Shown here piece by piece: positions 55,232-64,000 of a stretch of DNA of 64,000 nucleotides. The stretch's first letter is position 1, and each line of letters begins with the position of its first letter. Below the pieces are notes generated by a model. It made no database searches. It was not told the origin of the DNA and saw nothing but the letters and a program-made list of their open reading frames with translations. The stretch spans positions 1 through 64,000 of the forward strand of contig CAYLPJ010000016.1 of the NCBI GenBank assembly GCA_964385465.1, given 5' to 3'. Origin of the DNA: CAYLPJ01 sp964385465 (GTDB lineage: Bacteria; Planctomycetota; Phycisphaerae; SM23-33). The position numbers were made by a program, and so were the translations under genes.

Positions 55232-58200
55232 TCAGAGCGTGCCGGTAAGGCTCGTCAGGACGGGGGCGGCCAGGATGTCCAGGGGCGCGGCGTCCAGCCG
55301 GGCGCCGCCGGATGTCGGCGGGGTGTCGTCGGCCTCGATCGCCGCGCCTCGGAGGATCGCGCCGAGCGCGCCCGGCCCCGGGGCCCTCGGGACCGTCACG
55401 GCCGGCAGCCTGGTCAGCAGGCGCCGGCGCCCGCTGAGCGCGGGGATGGCCGGGGTCACGGGCGTCGGCCCGGGCAGGACGGGCAGGACGGCGAGGCCCG
55501 GCAGGCCCTCGGGCGAGGGCATCGCCGCGGGCAGCATCGGCAGGGGCGTCGCGGCCGACGACGACGTGCGCAGCACGGCCTCGCCGGCGTCGCCATCGGC
55601 CCGCCCGGCGGCCGGCGGGGCCGGCGAGGGGACGCTGAGGCCGTAGCTTCGCTTGCACTGGAGGTAGTCGCGGAAGTCCACGTCGCCGTCGCGGTCGAAG
55701 TCGCCATCGGCCCAGAGCGGCTGGGCCTGGCGGTACCCGGCCCGCACGGCGGCGACGTCGGCGCCGTCGACGGTCCCGTCGCCGGTCGCGTCGCCGGGGA
55801 TCGTCACCAGCATCGTGCCCTGGAAATCCCGGTCCATCTCCGTCGAGAGCGTGTCGGCCGCCCCGCCGGCGGCGAGGGTGACCTCGTAGTAGCCGGCCGG
55901 CAGGTCCAGCGGGGCCAGGTCCCAGCGTGCGGTCCGGGCGTCGGGGCCGCAGGTCACCGCCAGCCCGCCGGTGGGCAGGTGGACGGCCTCGCCGTCGGCG
56001 AGGTCCCGCAGGGCCAGCGACGCGGCGTCCACGGTCACCCGCTTGTCGAAAGTCAGCGTGACGGCGGCGGCGTCGCCGCGCGGGCCCTCGCCGTCGTTGA
56101 TCGCCATGCCCGCCACGCCGGGCGCCGCCGCCACCAGGGCCTGCCCGGCGTGGCGCTTGTAGGCGATGTAGTCGCGGGCGTCGACGTCCCCGTCGTGGTC
56201 GAAGTCGCCGTCGGCCCATCCGCCCGCCGAGCCGAGGTGCTCGCGGAGGACGGCGAGGTCCGCGGCGTCGACGGCGCCGTCGGCCGTCGCGTCGCCGGGG
56301 ATCGTCCGGACGAAGTCCGCGGCGTAGCTGTCGCCGCCGATGCCGTCGCCGTCGCCGTCCAGCCGCAGCACGGCCCCGGCGGCGCCGGGCACGTAGACCG
56401 CGTCGGCGGCCAGCGTGGCCGTGTAGAGGCCCGCGGGCAGGGCCGCGGCGGCCAGGTCCCACCGCCCGGTCTGCTGCACGGCGTCGTACTCGAGGGCGCC
56501 GGCGCCGAAGCGGAATTCCTCGCCGGTGTGGTGGTTGTAGAGCACCAGGGCGGCGTGCGAGACGGTCACGTCGCGGTTGAAGCCGAACGTCACCGCCGAG
56601 AGGGCATCGCTGGGCCCGTCGCCGTCGTTGACCTCGAAGAGGCTCACCTGCGGGACGCGGGGGGTCTTGTCGATGTCGATGGTGAGGACCTTGGTCACCT
56701 CGGCGTTTCCGGCGTTGTCGGTCGAGCGGAAGCGGAGGACCGTCGTGCCCTCCTCGGTCACGTCGATGGGCCCGGCGTAGGCGCCCCACGCGTCGCCGTC
56801 GCGGGAGACCTCCGTGCCCGCCAGCCCGCTGCCGCCGGTGTCCTCGGCGGCGAGGGCGACGGTCACGTCGGCGGTGTACGTCCCGTCGGGGTCGCGGTCC
56901 CCGGTGACCTGCGGCGTGGTGATCGGGGCGAACGGGTCGATCGTCGAGATGACCTCGACGCCGGCGGTCTCCGGCCCGGTGTTGCCCGCCAGGTCGCGGG
57001 CGCGGGCGGAGACCTGGTAGGTCCCCTGCCCGAGCACGAGGCCGTTGAAGGTGAACTCCCCGTCGGCGTCGGCCCGCGCCTCGCCGGCAACGGTCCCGTC
57101 CAGGAGGATCTCGACGCGGGCGTCCGGCTCGGCCGTGCCGGTGACCAGCGCCGGGACGCTGTCCGGCGAGACGGTCAACTGCGGCTCGGCCGGGGCGGTG
57201 GTGTCCAGCGTCAGGACGACCTGCACCGCCGTCGAGACCGGCGCGCCGCTGACGGCGTCGAGCCCGGCGATCGTCAGCTCCCCGCTGTAGGTGCCGTCGG
57301 CGACGGCGTCGGCGAGGTCCAGCTCGACGGCGAGGCCCGTCGCGCCGCCGGCGTCGATGGCCGCCGCGGCGGGCGTGACGGTGACCGCGTCGGTCGCCAT
57401 CGCCGCGCCGCCCTCGTCGGTCAGCGGGCCCAGCACGCCGGCGAGGCCCGTCACGCCCGTCGAGCCGCCCCATTCGACGGCGTCGAGGCGGAGCGTGACG
57501 TCCCCGGTGACGGTGGTCTCGATGCGGGTCGCGCTGCCGGCCAGCAGGGCCGCGTACTCCGGCCACTCCTGGAGGGCGACGGCAAAGGTGTCGTCCGGAT
57601 CGGCGTCGTGGACGACGACCTCCAGCGTCCAGTCGCTGGACCCGCTGACGTTCTCGACGTCGATGATCTGGTACGTCCCCCCCGAGCCGGTGAACGCCGC
57701 GCCGGGGATGCCGACCTCGTCCTCGCCGAGGGCGGGCGAGTACCCGACGTGGTTGCCGGCTCCGTCGTACAGGTGCAGGTCGATGTCCGTCCCGTCGGGG
57801 CCGATCAGCATCGCGCGGATGCGGTCGGCCGCGGCGGTCAGGCGGACGTCGCGGCGGAACGTCTCGTTGTCGCCGAGGGGCCCGCCGAGCGGCTGGGTGA
57901 CGACCTGCTGCTGGAGGTGCACCAGCTCGTCCTCGGTGCCGACGTGGAGGTGGGCGTAGGCCGGCCCGAGGGTCCGCCGGCTGAGGGTGACGGGGTCGTA
58001 GGCGTCCAGCGTGACCTCCACGTCGTAGCCTCCGCCCCCGTAGATGATCGACCGCGGCAGCAGGAGGATCGCGCCGGAGACGCCGGTCTCGCCGGGCGCG
58101 AGGGTGATCTCGTCGCCGCTGAGGGTCGCGACCTCGACGCCGCCGGCGGTGACCCGCAGGTTCGGGCGGACGTTGAGCGTCAGGCCGCAGGTGTTGGTCA

Positions 58201-61200
58201 GCGTGATCTCCGCGCGGTCGGCGCCGACGTCGCTGCCTTCCGGCGCGACGATGTCCCGGAAGCTCATGTTCTCGATCTCGACGTCCACCTCGGGGTCGAT
58301 CGGGCTGTGCTCCAGGATGTACTGCACGTGGTTGGCGAAATCGGCGAACATCCGCCAGACGCCCTCGGTCTCATACTGGTGGGCGCGGAGGAACTTGACC
58401 GAGTACCGCAGGATGATCTCGTAGGTCAGCCGCTCGGCCTCCCGCATCGAGGCCATCGCCTGGCTGTAGGCCTCCATGATGCCGGCGGTGGCGCCTCCCA
58501 TGATCTGCCCGTAGGCGAGCCCGAAGAGGCTGGGCATCATGACCCCGAAGCTGTTCATGCCGTTGATGACCGTGCTGACGAGGTACGCGTCGGCGATGGT
58601 GCCCCAGTGGAAGGCGAAGTTGTCCCACTGCTCGGCCTCCCAGTAGGTCATCTTCTTCCAGTGCTCGAAGACCGTGCCGAACTCCCAGTGGTCGAGGGAG
58701 ACGGGGACCCAGTCGCCGGGCTCGCCGGCGTTGTACCATCGTGTGGGCATGGCGTCGCGGACGTCCTCGGGCAGTCCGATCCCCGTGCTGAGCCGCTCGA
58801 AGACCCGGCGGAGGTCGTCGATCTCGTTGTAGAGGATGTCCACGGGGAACAGGGCGGAGGGCTTGGCCTTCGCCTGCTCCAGCAGCAGCACGGCCCGCCC
58901 GGCGAGGCGGCGGACCTCGGCGAAGAGGTCCTCGACGCCGTAGATCGCCTCGCCGCCGCGGTCGATGACGGTGTCCAGCATGTCCATGATGTGCTGCGTG
59001 CCGGGGTTGTCCGGCAGGTCGCCGAGCTCGTCGCCGATGAGGTAGGGCTTGAGCCGGAAGTACGGGACCTCCTCCAGGAGGAACTCGTAGAACTCCGTGA
59101 AGGTGGCCTCGTCCTCCATGAACAGTTCGCCGAGCCCGGCGAACAGGGCTTCCAGCTCGGTCTGGGCGGCCCGCGCCGACAGCGCGCTGGTCAGGGCGTC
59201 CCAGCCGGAGGTGCTGAGCTGCCCCATCGCGTCGATCAGGTTGCGCATGTCCACCGTGAAGCCGATGAAGCTCTCCACGTCGTCGAGGAAGCTGCGGTTG
59301 TTGAGCCCCTCGGCGACGCCCTTGAAGGCGAAGAACAACCCGGCGAAGTTGTTCATCATGTTGCCCATGAGGTGGAACATGGAGGCCGCCATCTCGGCGC
59401 GGAACAGCGCCTGCGAGTCGTCGAGCATCGCCACGATCGCGCCGTAGGTGCCGGCGACCTTCTGGAGCTCCAGGCGCGTCTTCGTCTCGGCGAGGTCCAC
59501 CAGCTCCATCAGCCCCGCCTGCACCTGCGATATCGTGTGCCGCGACTGGAACGTGAAGCTCACCGGCGCTTCCAGCGTGATGCCCGGCTGCCCCGTGCCG
59601 TACGCCGCGGCGACGCTCGACAGCGCGTCGGTCAGGGCCGCGACGTCCGCGCCCTGGCTGAACGTCAGCAGCCAACTGGCCGGCTCGGCCGTCGTGCCCG
59701 GCCGGACGTCCTCGAAGACCAGGGCCGTGGACGGCTCGGCGCTGACGAGCCCCATCCCCGCCGGGACGGCGGGCAGGTCGATGATGACGCGCTCGGCCGG
59801 GCCGTTGCCGATGTTCGAGACGTAGACCGTCACCTCCAGCGAGTTGCCCGGCAGGTCCACCACCTCGTAGCGGATGCTGAACTCCGGCTGGGGCTTGACG
59901 ACGATGGCGTCGCCGGGCAGCACGGCCCGGGCGGCCCGGCCGTCGATGACGTAGTCCACCGCCACCGCGACATCGTAGACCTTCCCCTCGGGCGTCGTGC
60001 CTCCCAGCTCGGTGCCGGGCAGCGGCTGGAGCTTCCACAGGGCCTTCCCGGCCTCGCCGCCGTCGAGCGTGGCGTCGAAGGGCACGGCGAGCTCGACGTC
60101 GAAGCTGCCGGAGACGTCGGCGCCGGCGGCGTCGGTGACGATCGCCTTCGCCGAGACGATCTCCAGCGTCCGCCGGGCCGTGGTGTTCTCCATCGAGACG
60201 TCCACGAGGAACACGTCGCCCTCCAGGACGAAGTCCTGGGAGACGCGGCTGGCCGAGAGGCTGTGCCCGCCGGCGGCGGAGCCCCCGAGGCCGCTGTCGG
60301 CGAACCACGTCTTGACGAAGCTCTCGCCGTAGAGGATCGGGCCCGTGGGCCACGGGCCGGCGTAGGGGACGTACTCGTACGGCTCGCCGTTGTGAAGGCC
60401 CGCGGCGTCGGCGACGCGCAGGCGGACGGGGAAGTCCAGCTCCGCCCAGCCGCCGGCGTCGACGTGGAACGTGCCCTCGAAGAGGTGGTCGCCCTCGTCC
60501 GGCAGGGCGCCGGTGAGGATCCGGTAGCTCAGCACCACGGACCCGCCGGCGGGGATCCGGGGCACGAGGAAGCTGTCGCGGCTGATGTACGGGCCGATCG
60601 TCCCCGGCTCCAGCGTCACCACGACGTTCCGCAGCTCCGCCGTGCCGACGTTGTTGAGGCTGAAGCTCATGTTCTCCCGGAACCGCCGGCCGGCGGACGT
60701 GTCGAGGTACGCCAGCTCCCCGCCGACGCTGCCGTCCCGCAGGACGAGATACTCCGCCCCGGGCCGGTCGGCGACCAGCGTGGCCTGCGTCCCGGGCGTC
60801 AGCACGATCCCCAGCTCCGCCGTGCCGAGCTTCAGCGGGTCGGTCGAGCTGCTTTGGGAGACCGACAGGCTGAACGGCTGGAACGGCATGAACAGCGTGT
60901 GCTCCCACTGCTCCTCGCTGAGCGGGACCTCGAGGATCCCCGCGGTGATGGGATGGTCGGCGGCGACGAGGGTGAACTTGTACCGCCCGGGCAGCAGGCT
61001 GTCGAACTCGACCTCGGCGTCGATGTCGGTGTGGTCGGTTCGCGTGCGGACGGACCCGGCGACGCCCGCCGAGACCAGCTCGACGTACGGGCTCGATTCG
61101 AGCGTCAGCGTCACCGTCGCGCCGCCGACGCCGAAGTCCAGCGTGTCCGCCACACGCAGCAGGACGTCCGTCGTCGGGCAGGCGTCCAGGACCTCGACGA

Positions 61201-64000
61201 GGATCGGCACGGCGATGTCCCCGGCGTTGCTGTCGATCACCAGCTCGTCGCCGTAGCGGCCGTTGGCGGCGCTGCTGCCCGGCCCGGCCTGGACGGTGAT
61301 GACCGTCCCCTCGCCCGGGACCAGCGACGTCGTGCCGTCGTGCGTGAAGGTCACCCACGGAAGGTGCGGGTCGGAGATCGAGATGCCGGTCATCGTCGCG
61401 TGCCCGGTGTTGGTCAGCTCGACCGTCTGCGAGCCCCACATGCCCGGCCGGACGGCGAAGTGCAGGTCCTCGGGCACGAGGCCGTACCCGGGCACGGCCG
61501 GGGCGACGGCGACGTGCACGAGGAAGGTCGCCTCGACGGACTCGCCGCCGACGGTGCTGGTGACGACCAGGGGCACGTCCGTCTCGCCGACGAACGTCGT
61601 GGGGGTGAAGGTCAGGCCGAACGCCGTCGCCTCGCCGGCAGCCAGCGAGGCCGCCGGGTCGGTGGTGAGGGCCACCTCCAGCCCGGTGGGGATCGCCTCG
61701 GCGAGTGCGACGGCGATGCCCGAGTGCGTTCCGGGCCCGATGTTGGCCAGGTCGAAGGTCGCCGAAGCGGCCTGGAGCTCGACGGTCTCGATCTCCGCGA
61801 GGATCGGGCCGACCAGCAGGGCCTCGACGACGAACGCGGCCGACGCCGTGCGGGCCAGCCCGTCGCGCTCGTACTGGGCGGCGGCGGCGAACGGCCCGGC
61901 CTCGTCGGGCAGCGGCTCGAACGTCAGCGCGTATGTGCCGTCCGCCAGCGTCTGGACGTCGTACGCGCGAACCGTGCCGCCGTGCTCGATGCGGATCGCG
62001 ACCGCCGCGTCGGCGATCGGTCCGGCGCCGTCGCTCAGCAGGCCCGTGATCTCGACCGGGCCGGTCGGGCCGTAGCTCGCGGCGTCCGCGTCGGCCGTGA
62101 TCGAGAAGTCCTCCGCGACGGCCACGGGCACGTCCACGTAGTGCGCCACGCCGTCGACGGTGACGACGGCCTCGCCGTCGTATCTGCCGGCCGGGAGGCC
62201 CCCGGGGGCGATGGACAGCTCGAACCTGCCGGATGCGGCGTTCCAGGCCATGGCCTGCTCGAGCACGAGCCCGGTCGAGCCGCCGCCGTCGTAGACGCGA
62301 AGCTCGGCGGTCACGCCGTCGTCGGGGCCGAGCGGGCTGGCGGAGATCGAGTCGGCCACGGCGAGGTGGACGGCGACGGCGTCGGTCGTGAGGTGCACGT
62401 CGCCGCCGACGTCGAGGCTCAGCGCCACGCCGGGCAGCAGGTCGAAGCCCTCGTCGCGGGCGTTGTCGCCCTCGTCGGGCTCGGCCAGCTCGTCGTTGGC
62501 GTCGGCGACGGCAGTGAAGGAAGCGCAGGCCGGATCGGCGCCGGCGACGGTCCAGTCGAAGAACAGCAGGTCGTACGCGCCGGCGGCGATGCTCTGCTCG
62601 ATGCGCCGAACGCCCACGAGCGTCTGGCCCTGCCACAACTGCACGTTGAACGGGGCGGTCGTCGGGCCCCCGCCGGTGTTGGACACCTTCACGCCGACGG
62701 CCACATCCCGGCCGAAGCGTGGCTCGCCGATCAGCGAGATGTCCGCCACGCGCAGGTCCGGCTGGAGGACCTCGACGGCGAAGCCGTTGGCGCGCGCGGT
62801 GTTGTTGATGCTGCTCGCCTCGGGGACGGCATCCTCCGGGTCGGCCTCGACGGCGACGTCGTACGTCCCGTCCGTCGCCGTCCAGGCGAAGCGTACGCCC
62901 GCGTGCTCGCCGGGGGCGAGGCCGGGGAGGATCGTCTCGTCGACGATCTCGCCGTCTACGCGCAGGACCACGGGGACGTCGACCGGCACGCCGACGGCGG
63001 TGTCGTTGCGGACGGTCGCGTAGACCAGGACGGGCTCGCCGACGGCGAGGCGACCGTCGGAGGGAACGACCTGGAGCTCGCCGACGTCGAGGTCGCCGTA
63101 GACGATGTTCAGCGCCGGGATGGGCACGTCGAGGGCGTTGTTGGATTCGTTCATCTCCAGGACGTGGCTCAGCGGCGCGTCGGCATCGATGCTCACCGTG
63201 TGCTCGCCGGCGGCGGGCACCCACTCGATGGCCGCCTCGGCCGTGTTCGACCCGGCCTCGAAGCCCAGGGCGTCGACCACGGCGTAGCCGGCGTAGAGGC
63301 CGTCGACGCTGAAGTTCACGCGGAACGGCCCCGCCGCGGCCGTGCCGTCGTTGCGGATCGTGGCCGTCAGCGTCACCGGGGTGCCCCAGTCGATCGGGAC
63401 GGCCGGGTCCTGCGAGACCGCCAAGCCCTCGACGACGAGGTCGGCGAAGTAGATCTGCGTCGGGTACAGGGCCTCGGTCCTGCGGTTGTTGTCCTCGTCG
63501 GCCTCGTTGACCGCGTCGGTCAGGTCGTCGGCGACGGCGGAGAACAGGTGGTTGCCGATCTCGGCGTTCCAGCCGAAGACGCAGTCCCACGACTCGCCGA
63601 CGGCCAGGCCGCCCGGCCAGGTGAGGTGGTGGAAGTACTCGCCGTCGACGTAGAGGCCGACGCTGAACTCGTCGGTGACGTCGCCGACGCCCTGGTTTCG
63701 GACGGTGGCGGTGACGAGGGTCGCCTCGCCCTCGTCGGGCGTCTCGGGCTGGAAGCGGATGTCCTCGACGACGAGGTCGGGGCGGACCTCCTCGATGGTC
63801 ACGAGCATGACGTCCTCGGCCATCGCCCAGTCGTTGTCCTTGACGACCACCCTCACCGGGTAGGTGCCGGAGTGCTGGTAGACGTGGGTCGGCCCCGGCG
63901 AGCCGCCCCACGTGCCGTCTCCGTAGTCCCAGAACATCGTCTGGATGTAGCCGTCGGGGTCCTCGGACCGCGTGCCGTCGAACTTGGTCGGCGCGAAGAC
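55232..64000 (-). CDS. giant secreted PKD/CARDB/dockerin protein (5' end off window)
   Basis: At least 2922 codons; the frame is open to the right edge, so the N-terminus is missing. The first visible part is a PKD domain (FDGTRSEDPDG, MFWDYGDGT). Several CARDB-type repeats follow (RPDLVVEDIRFQPETPDEG; LQPDLRVADISLIG). Then come sandwich repeats, a long helical region at about 1470-1880, a pre-peptidase-like domain (about 2000-2100), and Ig/OmpL47-like domains (about 2250-2450). Two dockerin type I-like calcium repeats are near 2550 and 2715 (PGDATADGAVDAADLAVLRE; PGDATGDGTVDGADVAAVRA). The Pro-rich C-terminal 120 residues end the protein. Probable role: cell-surface or extracellular scaffold or adhesin. 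It is transcribed leftward upstream of the GH16-fusion operon. Confidence 0.85.
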   Translation of the reverse strand, partial: VFAPTKFDGTRSEDPDGYIQTMFWDYGDGTWGGSPGPTHVYQHSGTYPVRVVVKDNDWAMAEDVMLVTIEEVRPDLVVEDIRFQPETPDEGEATLVTATVRNQGVGDVTDEFSVGLYVDGEYFHHLTWPGGLAVGESWDCVFGWNAEIGNHLFSAVADDLTDAVNEADEDNNRRTEALYPTQIYFADLVVEGLAVSQDPAVPIDWGTPVTLTATIRNDGTAAAGPFRVNFSVDGLYAGYAVVDALGFEAGSNTAEAAIEWVPAAGEHTVSIDADAPLSHVLEMNESNNALDVPIPALNIVYGDLDVGELQVVPSDGRLAVGEPVLVYATVRNDTAVGVPVDVPVVLRVDGEIVDETILPGLAPGEHAGVRFAWTATDGTYDVAVEADPEDAVPEASSINNTARANGFAVEVLQPDLRVADISLIGEPRFGRDVAVGVKVSNTGGGPTTAPFNVQLWQGQTLVGVRRIEQSIAAGAYDLLFFDWTVAGADPACASFTAVADANDELAEPDEGDNARDEGFDLLPGVALSLDVGGDVHLTTDAVAVHLAVADSISASPLGPDDGVTAELRVYDGGGSTGLVLEQAMAWNAASGRFELSIAPGGLPAGRYDGEAVVTVDGVAHYVDVPVAVAEDFSITADADAASYGPTGPVEITGLLSDGAGPIADAAVAIRIEHGGTVRAYDVQTLADGTYALTFEPLPDEAGPFAAAAQYERDGLARTASAAFVVEALLVGPILAEIETVELQAASATFDLANIGPGTHSGIAVALAEAIPTGLEVALTTDPAASLAAGEATAFGLTFTPTTFVGETDVPLVVTSTVGGESVEATFLVHVAVAPAVPGYGLVPEDLHFAVRPGMWGSQTVELTNTGHATMTGISISDPHLPWVTFTHDGTTSLVPGEGTVITVQAGPGSSAANGRYGDELVIDSNAGDIAVPILVEVLDACPTTDVLLRVADTLDFGVGGATVTLTLESSPYVELVSAGVAGSVRTRTDHTDIDAEVEFDSLLPGRYKFTLVAADHPITAGILEVPLSEEQWEHTLFMPFQPFSLSVSQSSSTDPLKLGTAELGIVLTPGTQATLVADRPGAEYLVLRDGSVGGELAYLDTSAGRRFRENMSFSLNNVGTAELRNVVVTLEPGTIGPYISRDSFLVPRIPAGGSVVLSYRILTGALPDEGDHLFEGTFHVDAGGWAELDFPVRLRVADAAGLHNGEPYEYVPYAGPWPTGPILYGESFVKTWFADSGLGGSAAGGHSLSASRVSQDFVLEGDVFLVDVSMENTTARRTLEIVSAKAIVTDAAGADVSGSFDVELAVPFDATLDGGEAGKALWKLQPLPGTELGGTTPEGKVYDVAVAVDYVIDGRAARAVLPGDAIVVKPQPEFSIRYEVVDLPGNSLEVTVYVSNIGNGPAERVIIDLPAVPAGMGLVSAEPSTALVFEDVRPGTTAEPASWLLTFSQGADVAALTDALSSVAAAYGTGQPGITLEAPVSFTFQSRHTISQVQAGLMELVDLAETKTRLELQKVAGTYGAIVAMLDDSQALFRAEMAASMFHLMGNMMNNFAGLFFAFKGVAEGLNNRSFLDDVESFIGFTVDMRNLIDAMGQLSTSGWDALTSALSARAAQTELEALFAGLGELFMEDEATFTEFYEFLLEEVPYFRLKPYLIGDELGDLPDNPGTQHIMDMLDTVIDRGGEAIYGVEDLFAEVRRLAGRAVLLLEQAKAKPSALFPVDILYNEIDDLRRVFERLSTGIGLPEDVRDAMPTRWYNAGEPGDWVPVSLDHWEFGTVFEHWKKMTYWEAEQWDNFAFHWGTIADAYLVSTVINGMNSFGVMMPSLFGLAYGQIMGGATAGIMEAYSQAMASMREAERLTYEIILRYSVKFLRAHQYETEGVWRMFADFANHVQYILEHSPIDPEVDVEIENMSFRDIVAPEGSDVGADRAEITLTNTCGLTLNVRPNLRVTAGGVEVATLSGDEITLAPGETGVSGAILLLPRSIIYGGGGYDVEVTLDAYDPVTLSRRTLGPAYAHLHVGTEDELVHLQQQVVTQPLGGPLGDNETFRRDVRLTAAADRIRAMLIGPDGTDIDLHLYDGAGNHVGYSPALGEDEVGIPGAAFTGSGGTYQIIDVENVSGSSDWTLEVVVHDADPDDTFAVALQEWPEYAALLAGSATRIETTVTGDVTLRLDAVEWGGSTGVTGLAGVLGPLTDEGGAAMATDAVTVTPAAAAIDAGGATGLAVELDLADAVADGTYSGELTIAGLDAVSGAPVSTAVQVVLTLDTTAPAEPQLTVSPDSVPALVTGTAEPDARVEILLDGTVAGEARADADGEFTFNGLVLGQGTYQVSARARDLAGNTGPETAGVEVISTIDPFAPITTPQVTGDRDPDGTYTADVTVALAAEDTGGSGLAGTEVSRDGDAWGAYAGPIDVTEEGTTVLRFRSTDNAGNAEVTKVLTIDIDKTPRVPQVSLFEVNDGDGPSDALSAVTFGFNRDVTVSHAALVLYNHHTGEEFRFGAGALEYDAVQQTGRWDLAAAALPAGLYTATLAADAVYVPGAAGAVLRLDGDGDGIGGDSYAADFVRTIPGDATADGAVDAADLAVLREHLGSAGGWADGDFDHDGDVDARDYIAYKRHAGQALVAAAPGVAGMAINDGEGPRGDAAAVTLTFDKRVTVDAASLALRDLADGEAVHLPTGGLAVTCGPDARTARWDLAPLDLPAGYYEVTLAAGGAADTLSTEMDRDFQGTMLVTIPGDATGDGTVDGADVAAVRAGYRQAQPLWADGDFDRDGDVDFRDYLQCKRSYGLSVPSPAPPAAGRADGDAGEAVLRTSSSAATPLPMLPAAMPSPEGLPGLAVLPVLPGPTPVTPAIPALSGRRRLLTRLPAVTVPRAPGPGALGAILRGAAIEADDTPPTSGGARLDAAPLDILAAPVLTSLTGTL

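Noticed and set aside
55068..57566. An 832-codon minus-strand frame overlapping the giant protein's 3' part
   Set aside because: Arg/Gly/Pro-rich shadow in another phase; the giant protein's frame shows dockerin and Ig-like domains here.

Overview
The window is GC-rich DNA dominated by secreted carbohydrate-active proteins: two type I sulfatases, several TIM-barrel and propeller glycoside hydrolases, parallel beta-helix lyase-like proteins, and PQQ-type propeller proteins fused to a methyltransferase-like domain. It also holds a Gfo/Idh oxidoreductase with a Tat signal and a giant PKD/CARDB/dockerin protein. This mix is characteristic of Planctomycetota, perhaps a Phycisphaerae-like lineage because of the dockerin repeats. 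Verrucomicrobiota or Lentisphaerota are less likely alternatives. No rRNA, ribosomal or other taxonomic marker gene is visible, so this is inference from gene content.

Layout. 1-2.8 kb is a boundary region: an ArsR-type regulator cut by the left edge, a tandem repeat, a degenerate tRNA-Gly(CCC)-like 3' end followed by a strong hairpin (a plausible integration scar), a zinc-ribbon protein, a SEC-C protein and a transposase tail. 2.7-16.2 kb is a two-armed locus arranged around a LacI-type repressor. The leftward arm is lacI-like, Gfo/Idh, a GH43 stub, an SGNH-like hydrolase and a lambda-carrageenase-like protein. The rightward arm is a propeller protein, two GH43-like proteins and a PQQ/methyltransferase fusion. 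Two perfect 17-bp inverted operator copies lie in the intergenic region between the arms. 16.6-18.6 kb carries a PL6-like lyase.

18.8-33.1 kb is a 14-kb block bounded by two direct copies of a ~350-bp intergenic repeat, 204 bp of which is identical. It contains a beta-helix protein, a decayed sulfatase tail, three paralogous GH98-like proteins and a shrunken substrate-binding protein. 33.4-46.7 kb holds a second PQQ/methyltransferase-like protein, two sulfatases, a TIM-barrel hydrolase and a beta-helix/LamG protein. 47-55 kb holds a GH26-like mannanase, an IclR-family regulator and two multidomain hydrolases, one of which ends in a GH16 domain. 55.2-64 kb is one giant surface protein that runs off the right edge.

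How it fits together. I infer a polysaccharide-utilisation region for sulfated or galactan-like polymers, with no SusC/SusD pair and no transporter apart from the shrunken binding protein. Control appears split between the LacI-type repressor (central-left locus) and the IclR-type regulator. The main new observation is a paired AT-rich site, TCAYATA and YCATATR exactly 21 bp apart. It occurs upstream of the iclR gene, upstream of the GH16-fusion operon 6 kb away, and between the divergent GH98-like genes 24 kb away. Several short 5'- or 3'-end gene remnants show active gene loss and shuffling.
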